The translations under genes and the position numbers were made by a program. From NCBI RefSeq assembly GCF_964355755.1, contig NC_092675.1:25708412-25772411 (forward strand): a DNA stretch of 64,000 nt, in the 5' to 3' direction. Positions 25,191 to 36,819 of this stretch are shown piece by piece. The number at the start of each line of letters is the position of its first letter. Position 1 is the stretch's first letter. Below the pieces are notes generated by a model. The model was not told the DNA's origin and did not search any database. It saw only the letters and a list, made by a program, of their open reading frames with translations. The DNA comes from Antedon mediterranea (lineage: Eukaryota; Echinodermata; Crinoidea; Comatulida; Antedonidae).

Positions 25191-27110
25191 TCTTAATTAT
25201 TCTACACTATCTTAAAAAATTCCATTAGTTAGTAATAATGTAATGCGTATGCTATATTGTAAAACTAAGAATTATATAATGGTAAACAAGGAATGCAAAT
25301 GACAAATCAGAAAACGTTCAGGGGGAACCAATTCTGATCATCATTATTATATTCGTAATGTTGAATTATTTAGGCTAGCACCTAGCCTATCGACGTAAAA
25401 TGTTATAATATTTTATTGATATATTGATGCACCAACATGTAATACAAGTGACATTCACACATTTGGATTTAGAGGGTTATCCCGAATACATAATTGTTAA
25501 CGTAATTCATTTTTATAATACCACAAAAATTACGTATAATCATAAATAGAAGGCATTTTATTACATTCACAACATTATTTAAGCTTAGGCATGCTTCGAG
25601 AACCATTTCTCATCATCAGTACAATAATAAGAAGTTATATACCCTCTTAACCACTGTATGTACATGTGACAATTAATTAGCATGATAAAAAAAGGAAAAA
25701 ACTAGAGGGTACTCCGAGAGTACAAACCTCCGCCTACTGTAAAATTCCCCTACATAAAATTCCCAAGAAAAATGTTTTTTTTTTTTTACATTTTTGTTAT
25801 TAATTCTAAGTGTAAATAGGTTAACTGCACACTACAAAGTTGTGGATGAGAGTGTGGTGTAATGGTTATGTATCCAGCCTCTTACAGTTGAGATTGCTGG
25901 TTGAAGTCCCACTGAGGTTTTGTTTTTTAAATTTTTTTTTGTGGACCTTGATCTTTGACCCTGACCCTTCAAAATTTAACCACAATTATATGATGAGTCA
26001 TTGTGGCTATGTTTCGTGGGAATCGGATAAAAACTGTGGTCTGTAGGCAGTAAAATAGTTTTTTGTTAGTTGTGACCTACACCTATAACCCTTTCCCTTC
26101 AAATTCGAACTCGTCCGAGCTTTTTGGCCATAGATCATTATTGTGGGCAAATTTGGTGAGAAGAGGATAAAAACTGTGGCCTCCAGGCTGTTCACAGACA
26201 CACACACAAACATACAGGGGTGAAAACATAACCTCCTTGGCGGAGGTAATAACATAACAATGAAATAGGCAGCAGAGATGATTTCACACGTGAATTAAAG
26301 GGCGTCCTTAAGTTTGTATGCGGAATCTGCAGAATATAGAACCGTTAAGCATTGGGCATTAGCAAGGTCCTTTTACAGCCAATCTTAATCTTCGATCAAT
26401 TTTCTAATGCTAATACTAGGCATACATTGCATCTATTTTATTCGATGCAACGGATCTAAAATGGATAACAAAAGTGCATAAACATAACTTACTTTCCGGT
26501 AATTACGCCAAATTATTCTGTTGTTCCGCCAACGGCATTGGTTTTTGCCCACTTGAGTTGATCATTCCATTGCAAATACATCTTCAGCCCGCGCCATATT
26601 TACCAGCTCATAATAAGACTAACGTGATAATAATACTAGTTGGAATATATATCAAAAACAATACGTTAAGGCATAGGTGTCGTTTTGGATTGTTTTATTT
26701 GATGTAAAATAGAATTAGCTATGCCAGACAACTAATACATTTAACATATTTTTTATATTAAAGTACACCCTATAGGTGAAATTTATTATTGTCTAATTAA
26801 TCATATTAATATGAATAAATAAAAACTAAAATGTATTTTTATTGTCTCCGTTTGTTTATTATTATGTCAAGAAGATATGTATTCATCGTGAATATCGTAA
26901 TGTTTTTTCTTTTTTTTAGAAGTGAATAATTGAACCTTAGCAGCATTTAGTTGAACCAGACAGTTGTATATAGTAAAGTTCACTAATAGTCAAATGGTTG
27001 AACAGAATTAAGGACAAGACATCATGAGAAAATCCATTACTTGTATGTGTTATTATTATTTGGTACCGGTATGAAATACTTCAGAAATTAAAATGCGTTA
27101 TTTAATGATG
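25191..27110. other. Intergenic between the A-C and D-F groups
   Basis: This contains gene C 3' UTR and the SINE-like repeat at 25701-26250. The remaining open frames have no domain signature. It marks the border between the four-HYR and three-HYR gene groups. Confidence 0.45.
25701..26250 (+). mobile_element. SINE-like repeat, copy 2 (3' of gene C)
   Basis: The first ~200 bases match 4731-4932, including 'actagagggtactccgagag' and the tRNA-like region with 'gtgtaatggttatg' (A-box) and 'ctggttgaagtccc' (degenerate B-box). The 3' part holds 'gataaaaactgtgg' twice and ends 'cctccttggcggaggtaat', a palindromic end that mirrors 'acctccgcc' near 25726. The minus-strand 82-codon frame inside it is not a gene. 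Confidence 0.6.
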
Positions 27111-27230
27111 GTGATTACGTAAGGCGGAAAATAAAAAGCTTTAATTGGATCGCTTCTATAAACTTTGTACGGAAGAATGAATGTCCGGAAGATGTATGTA
27201 TCCTGAAAGTTCAATAATTAATGTGTGTAA
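27111..27230 (+). promoter_or_regulatory. Proximal promoter block of gene D (degenerate copy)
   Basis: This block is collinear with those before E and F. It has 'gattacgtaaggcggaa' where E and F have 'gatgacgta', and 'gtgtgtaaaa' where E and F have 'gtgtataaaa', so both the CRE-like site and the TATA box carry changes. The signal exon starts about 120 bases further on. Confidence 0.5.
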
Positions 27231-27348
27231 AAAGACAAAGTATATGTAAACATAACAGCTTGTGTAACCACATTTGTGCATTATTTGTGGATGAAGTATG
27301 ACCTCACCTCAAACTCAAATTCAGACTTAAACATACCTATAATGAAAC

Positions 27349-30300
27349 ATGTTTTCTAGAATATATATTCCTGTATCTTTATTGACGCTTGTTGAATCTT
27401 ATAATCCATTTGTCGCCGAACGTTATGGTAAGTTCTGCACTCCATTATTTAAGTATCACATAATAAAATAAATAAATCATGAGAAAGTAGCAGACTTGGT
27501 GTGATGTTTTCTAAAAAAACATAAACTGTCGTGTGTTTGACAGTTTCTCCATCATGTTGACCAAAAAAATCATCAATAAATTACTCCGCCGGCCATACTG
27601 TAGACATTAGAGATATGCTGAATGTATAACAAGCTACAAAAGTTTGTGTTTTGAACAGATCTGGTTTCACGGGGAAAAACTGCAAATCAGAGTTCAACGC
27701 ATGGACCTAGTGTGGCAAACCAGCAGTTGATGGCCGTAAGGATGGAAACTATTGGGCTCATTCTTGTACCCATACAGGTAAGTAGGCCTAATCATGTCTT
27801 AAACGTAAGGTAACAGTTTAGGGACTACGATAAGTATGCAATGTACTTTCAACATCGTTTCCTTAATATGTAAAGTAAGACATTTGTAAACAATATCCCA
27901 GTATAATCTCTTATATTATTACGACCTATTATGCATTCGCAAAAGACGGGTTAATACAAACAGAACATAAGTTTTCCATCTTTTAAGCTCGGTTTCCATT
28001 AGCTAGGACATAACACAGGGAAGTAAGGGCAACGCCAGTGATATTACCAATCGCAAGCTGTCATTGGTCATTTCACTTGCACTGCGTCTACGTGGGGACC
28101 AAGCTTTCAAACATTATTTTACGTACTAGTGTAAATACTAATTATTTAAAAGTTTCTTTCACATTCGTTTACTTTATCTGCAATCAATTTAAGCAGCACA
28201 CGAGACAAACCCTTGGTGGTATGTTGATCTCGGATCATCAAGACTTATTGCAAAGATCATCATATATAACAGAGTTGATTGTTGCGGTAAGAGTTTTATC
28301 AGTACATTATTTTGCTAATTCCTGTATTTATTTAAACAGGCAAAAAGATAATTATAATACTATGGAATCGTAAAAATCAATTGGAAACGTTTATGAAAAA
28401 AAAACACCTTTTACAGCGTTGCAACTAGTAGTAGGCCTAAGGCAAAACTAAAACTTCAACTCTTAACTAGTTGTTCTATTTTTTGTTTTAAGGAGAACGG
28501 TTAGATGGAGCTATTTTGGGTGTAGGAAACGACAAGGTATCGCCGTTTAGAGGAAATTCACATTGCGGGACATTAGTTATAGCCGATAATAGCCGGCGCA
28601 TACAACGACTGTGCTTTTTAGAAGGCCAGTACATTAGTGTTTATATACCAAAAAAGGAGGCTCAGTCTTTTTCTATTTGTGAACTAGAAGCATACGTAGG
28701 TATGTACAGTATAATCTGAAATAATTAAATTCACAGAAAAATAATAATTAATTAATATTTTGTCACCGACATGGTTAATTTATGATTTGATTTAATTTCT
28801 GGTATTCTTCATTCGATGAAATTTGAAAAATTATTGGTTGCTTTACCGCTTTCCTGTTTATTGTAATAATAAAGGTCTTTGTGAATAATACACCAATAAC
28901 GACATAGAAACATCATAAATATATAATATCTCTTTATATAATGTATTTAGAAATCCTTCCAAACAAAAAAAAAGCTAATTATTTTTTATTATGTTACAGA
29001 TACACAGAAACCTTTTGTTATTTGTCCAGATGACATTGAGATAAATTCTGATGCTAATCAGAATTTAAATCCTATTACATGGCGAGATGCGGTGGCATTT
29101 GACAACACTGGTCATAAAAAGAATAGGCTTAAGTTACGCTTCCATGGTCATAATAGACTAGTAGCCACTTGCTCAAAGCCATCTGGTTCATTATTTGAAA
29201 TTGGGTTCACCAAGATTTCTTGTTCTGCAACTGACCGAAGTGGAAATGAAGGCAATTGTTCGTTTGTTGTTCATGTCAAGGGTTAGACATTGCGTTTTTG
29301 TTTCATTGTTTAGGCCTAATATCTTAGGTTACTGGGAGTATTGTAGGTGTCACTACCAGATTCTTAGCATGTATTCCGCAGTAGGCCTATCATGGGAAAA
29401 TTACGGCATCTCACGTGGTGCTTGTATTATGTAAGGTTATTACGGTCTATGATAACTACACTAGGTAAAACAACATCATATTAATATAGGGTATATATCT
29501 ATTGTTTTCAAAGTCAAACTGAAGTAATCGTTATTTCCAATGAAACTTACTTAGCAAAATAATCATTTCTTTCATTTCTAAAACCAACTAAATTAGACAT
29601 CAAAGAGCACGCTTTCACTTGTCCCGAACACATTACTGTGAAAAATGACGTTGACCAGTCTGAAGATCCTGTAACTTGGAATAAACCCACAGCGATCAAC
29701 AAAGAACATAAACCTATACCAATCACATGTACGCATGCATCTGGATCAATCTTTGACGTTGGTTCAACTATTGTCACGTGTTCCTCAACAAGAGGTACTG
29801 ACAAAGAAAGAAGTTGCTCATTTGTTGTACATGTCATAGGTCAGATATTTCTTTCAGGTAAGTCTCGTTGTTTTATTTACTCATAAGTGGTGTCCATTTA
29901 TACGGCTGTAACTTGTGAAAAGTTAAATCACATTTCTTGTTCTTACAATACCTTTTTTTTTGTAGATGTCCCTATCGTGATGTGTCCTCAAAGCATCTCA
30001 TTGTTCTCTGATAAATCTTTGCAACCAGTGACATGGAACAAGCCAAAGGTGGTGGACGATTTTGATAGCGATTTAGTGGCAACCTGCATACCTTTCTCTG
30101 GTGATTTCTTTGCACGTGGATCAACACAGGTTACATGTTCAGTGACCAATTCATTCGGAAACAATGGCAACTGTTCTTTTGTTGTTGATGTCACGAGTCT
30201 CAAGTCACCACAAGGTGAGAATTATTCTTGTCACTGCCTTCAATTATCGTATAAGAATTCCCTCTAAATTATATTACACGTGTAGGACTACAGTATAACA

Positions 30301-30949
30301 ATATTGGAGAGTATATTATGTAGCGTGACTTTTTTTACAATTTAAATTTGTTAAAGCTTTATCTCAAGATGACGATGCGTCTGACATCGCACATGGGTAC
30401 TTGGCAGCAGCTGTTACCGTTCTTAGTGTGATGGTGTTAGTATTGGTGCTAATACTTACCATCATAGCCAGGTTTGAGTAGACATACATAAAATAAATGA
30501 GTATTTGTATCGGCGGTAACATAAAAATGAAAACAATCCAAACCGATAGCCTATGCTAAAACACGTTTTTAACACCATGTCTCTTGCCGTGGCCCTTTGT
30601 GGGAAGTTGCAAATTAACTTGAAAATATCGTAAAAAAAAGATCAACAACGTACCCATATAATATAAATCGAATACGCCATATAATACACATATGATCTTT
30701 TGAATGGAATCACTGAATGGAGATAGCATAAATGCTGACGATGAAGAAAAAGAATGTTTGCCTTGCAAATTAAAATGAGTGGATAAAAGAAAGACAAAAA
30801 GAAAGAAAGAAAAATAGAGCACCATCAAATTAAAAAAAACCAAAATAACAAACAAAATCTTGTTGTTTTGCAGATACCATACACGTAAGAATAAAGCTGG
30901 AGGAATTAAAACGGAGGATAACAACGCTTCTTGGATTGTGTTGGAGTAA
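27349..30949 (+). CDS. Gene D: transmembrane F-type lectin with three HYR domains; one-base frameshift in lectin exon 1
   Basis: Nine exons: 27349-27427, 27659-27777, 28197-28286, 28493-28699, 29000-29281, 29597-29857, 29966-30214, 30357-30471, 30874-30949. Compared with gene F, the second exon is 119 instead of 120 bases: after 'gtggcaaac' one base is missing (near 27721), which throws the frame. Everything else is intact. A repaired frame would give about 492 residues with CTHT and RVDCCGER at the exact HX26RXDX4R spacing, three HYR domains (HYR1 with an extra His/Lys/Arg-rich loop), a 'DDDAS' stalk, one helix and a tail ending NNASWIVLE. The acceptor of exon 3 is a tandem aagcag (start 28194 or 28197). 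It is either a very young pseudogene, a sequencing error, or a gene that skips exon 2, which would keep the frame. Confidence 0.7.
27985..28106. mobile_element. MITE family 1, decayed copy
   Basis: It begins 'aagctcggtttccattag', holds 'caatcgcaagctgtcattggtca', and ends 'cgtggggaccaagctt', matching the ends of the 13143-13336 copy with many changes. It is in gene D's intron before lectin exon 2. Confidence 0.6.
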
Positions 30950-31178
30950 CAAAACATCATGCGAAACATGTTACGTTTATTAGATCCCAATGCTTCGGAG
31001 AAATTAATTCGGATTAAAAAAAGATACGTTATTATATAGGCTTATTATATTGATAGAAAACACCTAGGAACACTATTTCTGTATTGTAACGTTTATTAAT
31101 AGGCCATAACTTTTACAAAACAATAACTAAAAACTACTTTATTGCAACCAACTTATAAATGCTTTGGTTTTAATCGAA

Positions 31179-31184
31179 AATAAA
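31179..31184 (+). terminator. Possible poly(A) signal of gene D
   Basis: AATAAA lies 230 bases after the gene D stop codon. Only the hexamer and its position support it. Confidence 0.35.
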
Positions 31185-31472
31185 CATTACCTTATAAAAT
31201 ATTATGTCTTATTACATTTGATGTGCAATCATTGAGCGTGTTAGATTGATTCGTGAAAATGAAAGTGTTTTTTCTTTCTTAGAAATGACTTTATTATTAC
31301 GTTATTTGACAGTACTTGAAACATTAGGCCTAGTGATGCGGCGTTTGCTAATATTTCCTAGTCGATCATATAGATCAAGGTAATATAAATTAATTAAATT
31401 GGTATTTCATTAACCATACCCAACCCAACAGTTCCAGCACCATTTATGATATTACGCTACTTATTATACCTG

Positions 31473-31578
31473 GATGACGTAAGACGGAAAAATGAAAGCT
31501 TCAATTGGTTGGCACGGAAGTAATATACGTTCATTGTTATCTTATTGAAAGTTCAGTACCAAAAATGTGTGTATAAAA
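31473..31578 (+). promoter_or_regulatory. Relic promoter of pseudogene E
   Basis: 'gatgacgtaa' at 31473-31482, then 'cggaa', 'cacggaagtaatata', 'ttgaaagttca' and a TATA box 'gtataaaa' at 31571-31578, in the same order and spacing as before gene F. The promoter is better preserved than the gene it serves. Confidence 0.6.
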
Positions 31579-32524
31579 CAATAGGTAAGCCTGTAAATAA
31601 ACATTCCATATTGCTGAAACTATATTTGTTGATAATTACTTAATGAAATAATGTTGTTAAGAATATATATTATCTTAACTTTATTGAAGCTTGTTGAATC
31701 GTTCGTCGACGAATAATTATTCTTATGGTAAGTTGTGCACTTGTGCTATTGATTTATTAATAAAACTAGGAACTCCCTCCCTGGTTCTCGGAATGAAGGT
31801 TTTAGAAGGACATTCTGGCCTGGACGTTTTCGGGCGGTTACCATTATTGAAATGCTTGATATTCATAAAACTAAACCTACTACTAACCTGTTTCACAGTG
31901 TCTTAGATGATTAATAGTATTTTAACGTATAGTGTTTATTGTTTGGTAGGGCCATTATAGGGTGGAGGTGGGGATGCGGAGTTAATTTGAGGAAGGTGCT
32001 TATTCGAGGGATACGTTTATTTTTTTAGTTTTAATAATATGGTAATATTTATAAATAAAAGCCTCTAGATATAAAAAGTGGTAAAAAAGAATAACAAATG
32101 CTTGGTAAATTGTAGACAACAGTCCGATGAAATATACTACAAATAGTATAATTGTGTTATAAATATTATACAATATTGTGTCTATAAATGTGGATGGGCG
32201 TTTATAATATTTATCGGCGATTCTTATTTTAAGTGACGTTTTATTGGCGAGGTGTTCCGGGCCTTTTTTCAAATAAATACCATCCTAATTGGTATAATTA
32301 ATACATTATTCCGCGACACAGTGGGCCGTTTTGGCCAAAGATGGAAGATGTTTTAGACGGCTTGCAACATGGGCAGAAGTATCCCAGGGTCCTAATGGGA
32401 CACAGATAGCGCACAGTATATGCATAAATCCTGGCAGCTTACTCACCAACTCGCCTATTGGAGTTTTACTCTATTTCAAACAAAAGCTCCTATCATCAGT
32501 TCTCCCAATGTAATTGTATTTGTG

Positions 32525-32700
32525 AGGGCGTGTGGCGCAGTGTTTTGGACGTTCGACTACTGATCGTGAGATCGAGGTTCGAATCCAATTCTCGCCGCAT
32601 TGCTTGAATCCTTAGGCAAGATACTTTACTTACGTTTGCCTCTCCACCCAGGTGTATAAATATGAACCCGGTTAGATCAAAAAGACACAACTTTGCGCTG
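32525..32700 (+). mobile_element. tRNA-derived SINE
   Basis: It has a tRNA-like head 'gggcgtgtggcgcagtgttt' with an A-box region near 32532 and a perfect B-box ggttcgaatcc at 32576-32586. A body with 'ccttaggcaagatactttac' and 'ctccacccaggtgtataaat' follows, a form common in marine invertebrate SINEs. It lies in the first intron of pseudogene E. The tRNA head itself is too diverged to be a working tRNA gene. Confidence 0.75.
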
Positions 32701-33280
32701 ATTACTAGATGCATTATGACAGTATGTTTCCATACGTGTTTGATCCAAAAAATGACTGGGGTAATAATGTTCAGCGCTTAGAGGTTTCACAACATAAATC
32801 CAGGATATTATTATTATTATATACTTATTCCCCACAATATACTCCTATGCTTTATGAATATATTTACTTTGATCTTTATCAATGTACTCTACTGTACCGA
32901 AAATTAAAAAAAATAAATAAAATGGCTATCGCCACCAACGGCCAACTTAATTGAAACCAGGAAAGTTGCAAGGTGAACCCGAAAATTACTTACTACCGCT
33001 TAAAAATCTATGTTTAGCGGTATGTATCCAAGGCGAAGATTTGTCCTGAAACTTTTCCATTGTGCTCGCCTATGTCAGAATTAACCATAATTTATAATAT
33101 ATAAATATCAAATAAAAAAATTATGTGTTTACAGCGCTTTGACTGCTTCTTTTAGACGATATATTTCATTTCATTTATTTATTTCACTTTACAAATATAT
33201 AAATATAAAGTGGAAGAGCCTAAAAGAAAGCAAAGCTTGTGGTGAATAGGCTCCTCAAAATATATAAAAGAAATTGTTTT

Positions 33281-33420
33281 GTTACTAAAGACGCAACGCA
33301 AGGACGTAGACGCAACGCAAGCGAGTTGACCAATGGCAAGCGGCAGTTTAAATAATTCATCGCTTGTGATTGGGCAAATCACTTAAGTTTGGCTTACGTC
33401 ATTGCGTTGAGTCTTCAGAG
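33281..33420. mobile_element. MITE family 1, third copy
   Basis: It carries 'acgcaacgcaaggacgtaga', 'gacgcaacgcaagcgagttg', and 'catcgcttgtgattgggcaa', all matching 13143-13336. The outermost 'ggttcccactag' ends are missing or mutated. Confidence 0.65.
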
Positions 33421-36416
33421 GGATTTACATAACATCAATTCCATAATTATCAAAATAGCTGTCTCAACGACATGGCACTAAATATTTCGGTATAATAAGT
33501 AGAAAAAACTCAGTCTTCATTGTGTGGTGCTTGTGCCTCACAACCATTATTTGATTCAAGGTCCATTAAGCACACTTATGGATCCAATGTTAATGCCTGA
33601 TAATGTTGTACATTGACCAAAAGAAAAGATATTTTCACACAGAGCTGCTGGTTACAGGACTAAGAAATGCAACACAGAGTTCAACGCACGGACCAGGTGT
33701 TGCAAATCGAGCAGTTGATGGCGGCAAAAACGAAAACTATTTGCTCATTCCTGCTCCCATACAATTAAGTAGGCCTAATCATACCTTAAACTAAGTAAAA
33801 TTAGGTGATAATTATACAATGTAGGCCTACTTTCAAAATCATTCATTGAGACATACAGAAAGTAACAATACTGATGATAATAGGCCTAACACCTTTTAGC
33901 TTATTTGGATCCACTATATCAATGTACTCGTGTACGAAAAAGTATATTTCAAATGCGCTCAATGGCTGCACACCAAATGTACAATACGATACGATAGTAT
34001 TTATTGTCATTTATTACAAGAAGGTACAAATAAAATTTGGTTGGTTGATTTACATTTCATATAAATACAATAACAAAGAAATTACAGAACAAATGTAATA
34101 CGACATATTATTTTAAAACGATGTTTTAATTTTGGATTAAAACCAAAGGTTACATGATGTCTCTTTCAATTGCGTAAATATGCGACTTATGATTATTAAT
34201 GATTAAAAAGTTCAATCCATCTCTTTATTTGCATTTTTTTAGCACATGAGACAAACCCTTGGTGGTATGTTGATCTCGGATCATCAAGACTTATTGCAAA
34301 GATTGTCATATATAATAGGGATGATTGTTGTGGTAAAAGCTTTAGCATTTTATTTTACAAATGTAAATCCTGCACGCATTTCAGGTCGGCAGCTCAAATT
34401 TTAAAAAAAGGAGACGGGATCCACCCGATTCTCAGTACTGAGATAGATTTATTTTATTATACATATGAATTTAATACAACCCCACTAACTGTGTTTCACA
34501 TGTATATCCTAGTACCATACACCATAAACTAACATTTTATGATACAGTCACCGTGTGTGATACATATGCTGTATTACCAAAAATGATACAGGGCAAATAT
34601 TGTAGAATATACAGCATTGAGAATCCGATACAGGATCATATCAGCTTGGAATTTGTTATGATTTACAATTTACTATTCTGTCTTTTAGAAGGTCAGTACG
34701 TTAGTGTTTACATACCAAAAATGGAAGCTCAGTCTTTTACTATTTGCGAACTAGAAGCATACATAGGTATTTATATTTTTAGACAATTTAATATACAGCA
34801 CAGAAAAGTTCTTACTATAGGTCACTGACAATGTTAACCCGTAAAGCCGTCGATCCTATTAATATATAATTGCATAGAAGATGATGTGTAGGAAATTGTA
34901 AATAATTTTCTTGAAAAATAGTCATTAATCTCATATCGATAATTGGTTAACATCAAAATTCACTTATCAGATAAATTAAGGCAGTCTTTCAAAAATCCAT
35001 CTATCACATACAGATACAGGGAGCCCTTATGTTTTTTTGTCCAAACGACATTGAGGTGAGCTCTGAAGTGGACCAGAACGTGAATGCTGCTTCATGGTAT
35101 AGTCTTACGGTTATTGACAATTATTTCGTTGACAATCACATAGTAGCCACTTGCTCAAAGCCATCTGGTTCCATATTTGAAGTCGGGTTCACCAAGATTA
35201 ATTGTTTGGCAACTGACCAAAGTGGAAATGAAGGCAATTGTTCGTTTGTAGTTCATGTCAGAGGTTAGATTTTGAGTTTTCTTTATTGTTGATATTGGAA
35301 GATAGTAGACCCTGCGCATACAAAATGGTGGATTAATTTAAATTCTTGCTGTCATTTTATCTATATAAAACATACATATCATTATAATAAAGGTCGACCG
35401 GAATGTTTTCATTCAAATTCAGCATGTTAATACTAGCCAAGTACTACTAAACAAGTTAAAACAACAAAGTCGAATACGGTACTAGTATGTAAAACGTTGT
35501 TTTCTAAAATCAAACGTAAGTACACTACGTCTACGCATTATATCGACACTTGTTTGTTTATGGCGATGTTTTACACTAATTTAAATTTCTACAGTAAACT
35601 AAATTTAGATGACAAAGGGCCTACCCTCACTTGTCCCGAACACATTACCGTGAACAATGACGTTGACCAATCTGAAAATCCTGTAACTTGGAACGAACCC
35701 ACAGTAATCGAAAACGTACATAAAAATATATCAGCAACGTGTTCACATGCATCGGGATCAAATCTTTGACGTTGGTTCAACTAATTGTCACGTGTTCAGC
35801 AACAGACGGTACTGGAATGTAGGAAGTTGTTCGTTTGTTGTCCATGTCATAGGTCAGACATTCCGTTCAGGTAAACACTTAATTAAGATTGTTTAATTGA
35901 CTGAAGTGGTATTTCCATTTAGAACCGAAACAGTACTTCAATCTCCAAACTGTTTCTCAACCTACAATCAGAACGTTTGATGGCAAAATGTTATGGGAGA
36001 AACCTACTGGGGTCTACCTATATCTATTTTCTATTACTTATAATATACGGTGCCTAATATAACATAGTTACATACAGACTTAAGATATGTGTACCTTATA
36101 TTATTTTAAAATAAATGTTAGCAAGATCTTTTCTTCTGTAGATGTCCCTATCGTGATGTGTCCTCATAGCATCTCAACGTGCTCGGAAAAATCCTTGCAA
36201 CCAGTGACATGGAATGATCCAAAGGTGATGAACGATTTTATATCGATTTAGTAGCAACCTGCATACCTTCATCTGGTGATCTCTTTTCACGTGGATCAAC
36301 ATTCAACACAAGTCACATGTTCAGTAACCAATTCATTTGGAAACAAAGGCAACTGTTTCTTTGAGCGAGCATAGTCAATGTTAATGAGTTCAACTACAAT
36401 TATGCCTAAGCCTATG

Positions 36417-36447
36417 TCAGGGAAGAGTAAGATTAACTCTTCCCTGA
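36417..36447. repeat. 12-bp hairpin at the broken 3' end of pseudogene E
   Basis: Arms 36417-36428 and 36436-36447 are exact inverted copies around a 7-base loop. It lies about 55 bases after the last base with HYR3 homology, so it may mark the deletion or insertion junction that removed the last exons. Confidence 0.65.
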
Positions 36448-36616
36448 TTATGTAAACAAGATATCATGCTAACTTGTAAATAATAATAAGGTAAAAAGCC
36501 AATAGAAAAAGGTCAATGTAATAAGACACAATTCATTGTTATTTGGCACCGGAATAAAATCTCCAAACTGTGCCAGTACCAAGTATGTAATGACGTTGTT
36601 TAATAGATATACCGGT

Positions 36617-36724
36617 GATGACGTAACGCGGAATCTCCAATTGGAATTCTTTTACCTTGGCACGGAAGTAATATATATCTGACCATCTTGAAAGTTAAAT
36701 ATCAAGAAATGTGTGTATAAAAAA
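36617..36724 (+). promoter_or_regulatory. Proximal promoter of gene F (CRE-like site and TATA box)
   Basis: 'gatgacgtaacgcggaa' starts at 36617 (TGACGTAA resembles an ATF/CREB site), then 'cacggaagtaatatata' and 'ttgaaagtt', and 'gtgtataaaaaa' at 36713-36724, about 100 bases before the start codon. The same ordered blocks precede E and, mutated, D. Binding-protein identity is inference. Confidence 0.6.
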
Positions 36725-36819
36725 TTGTGAGCCTATAAATAAGCATTAAATATATGCTGAAGACACATTGGTGGATAATTGTTACTTCACTTTACTTGCT
36801 TTTACTAAATTAATGAAAC

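Larger units (their letters stand above)
31651..36364 (+). pseudogene. Gene E: decayed three-HYR F-type lectin, truncated
   Basis: Exon relics in gene D/F order: signal exon 31651-31727 (in-frame TAA at 31714), lectin exon 1 about 33644-33764 (one-base deletion near 33740, donor GT changed to TT), lectin exon 2 34243-34332 (intact), lectin exon 3 ending 34766 whose first half is foreign to D and F, HYR1 35014-35263 (extra T in a T-run at about 35033), HYR2 35609-35870 (at least three indels near 35761, 35782 and 35816), HYR3 from 36142 (a deletion near 36239 giving an in-frame stop, and an 'acattcaacac' insertion near 36301). Homology stops near 36364 and no transmembrane or tail exon follows. 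It cannot encode the receptor. Confidence 0.88.

Noticed and set aside
26007-26255. 82-codon minus-strand frame
   Set aside because: It lies wholly inside the repeat at 25701-26250, whose other copy does not preserve the frame.
30556-30990. 144-codon minus-strand open frame
   Set aside because: It overlaps the last exon and intron of gene D on the opposite strand, is low-complexity hydrophobic, and has no domain or splice context.
32525-32597. Possible tRNA gene
   Set aside because: It has a good B-box but the arms do not fold into a clean cloverleaf, and the downstream body is a SINE.
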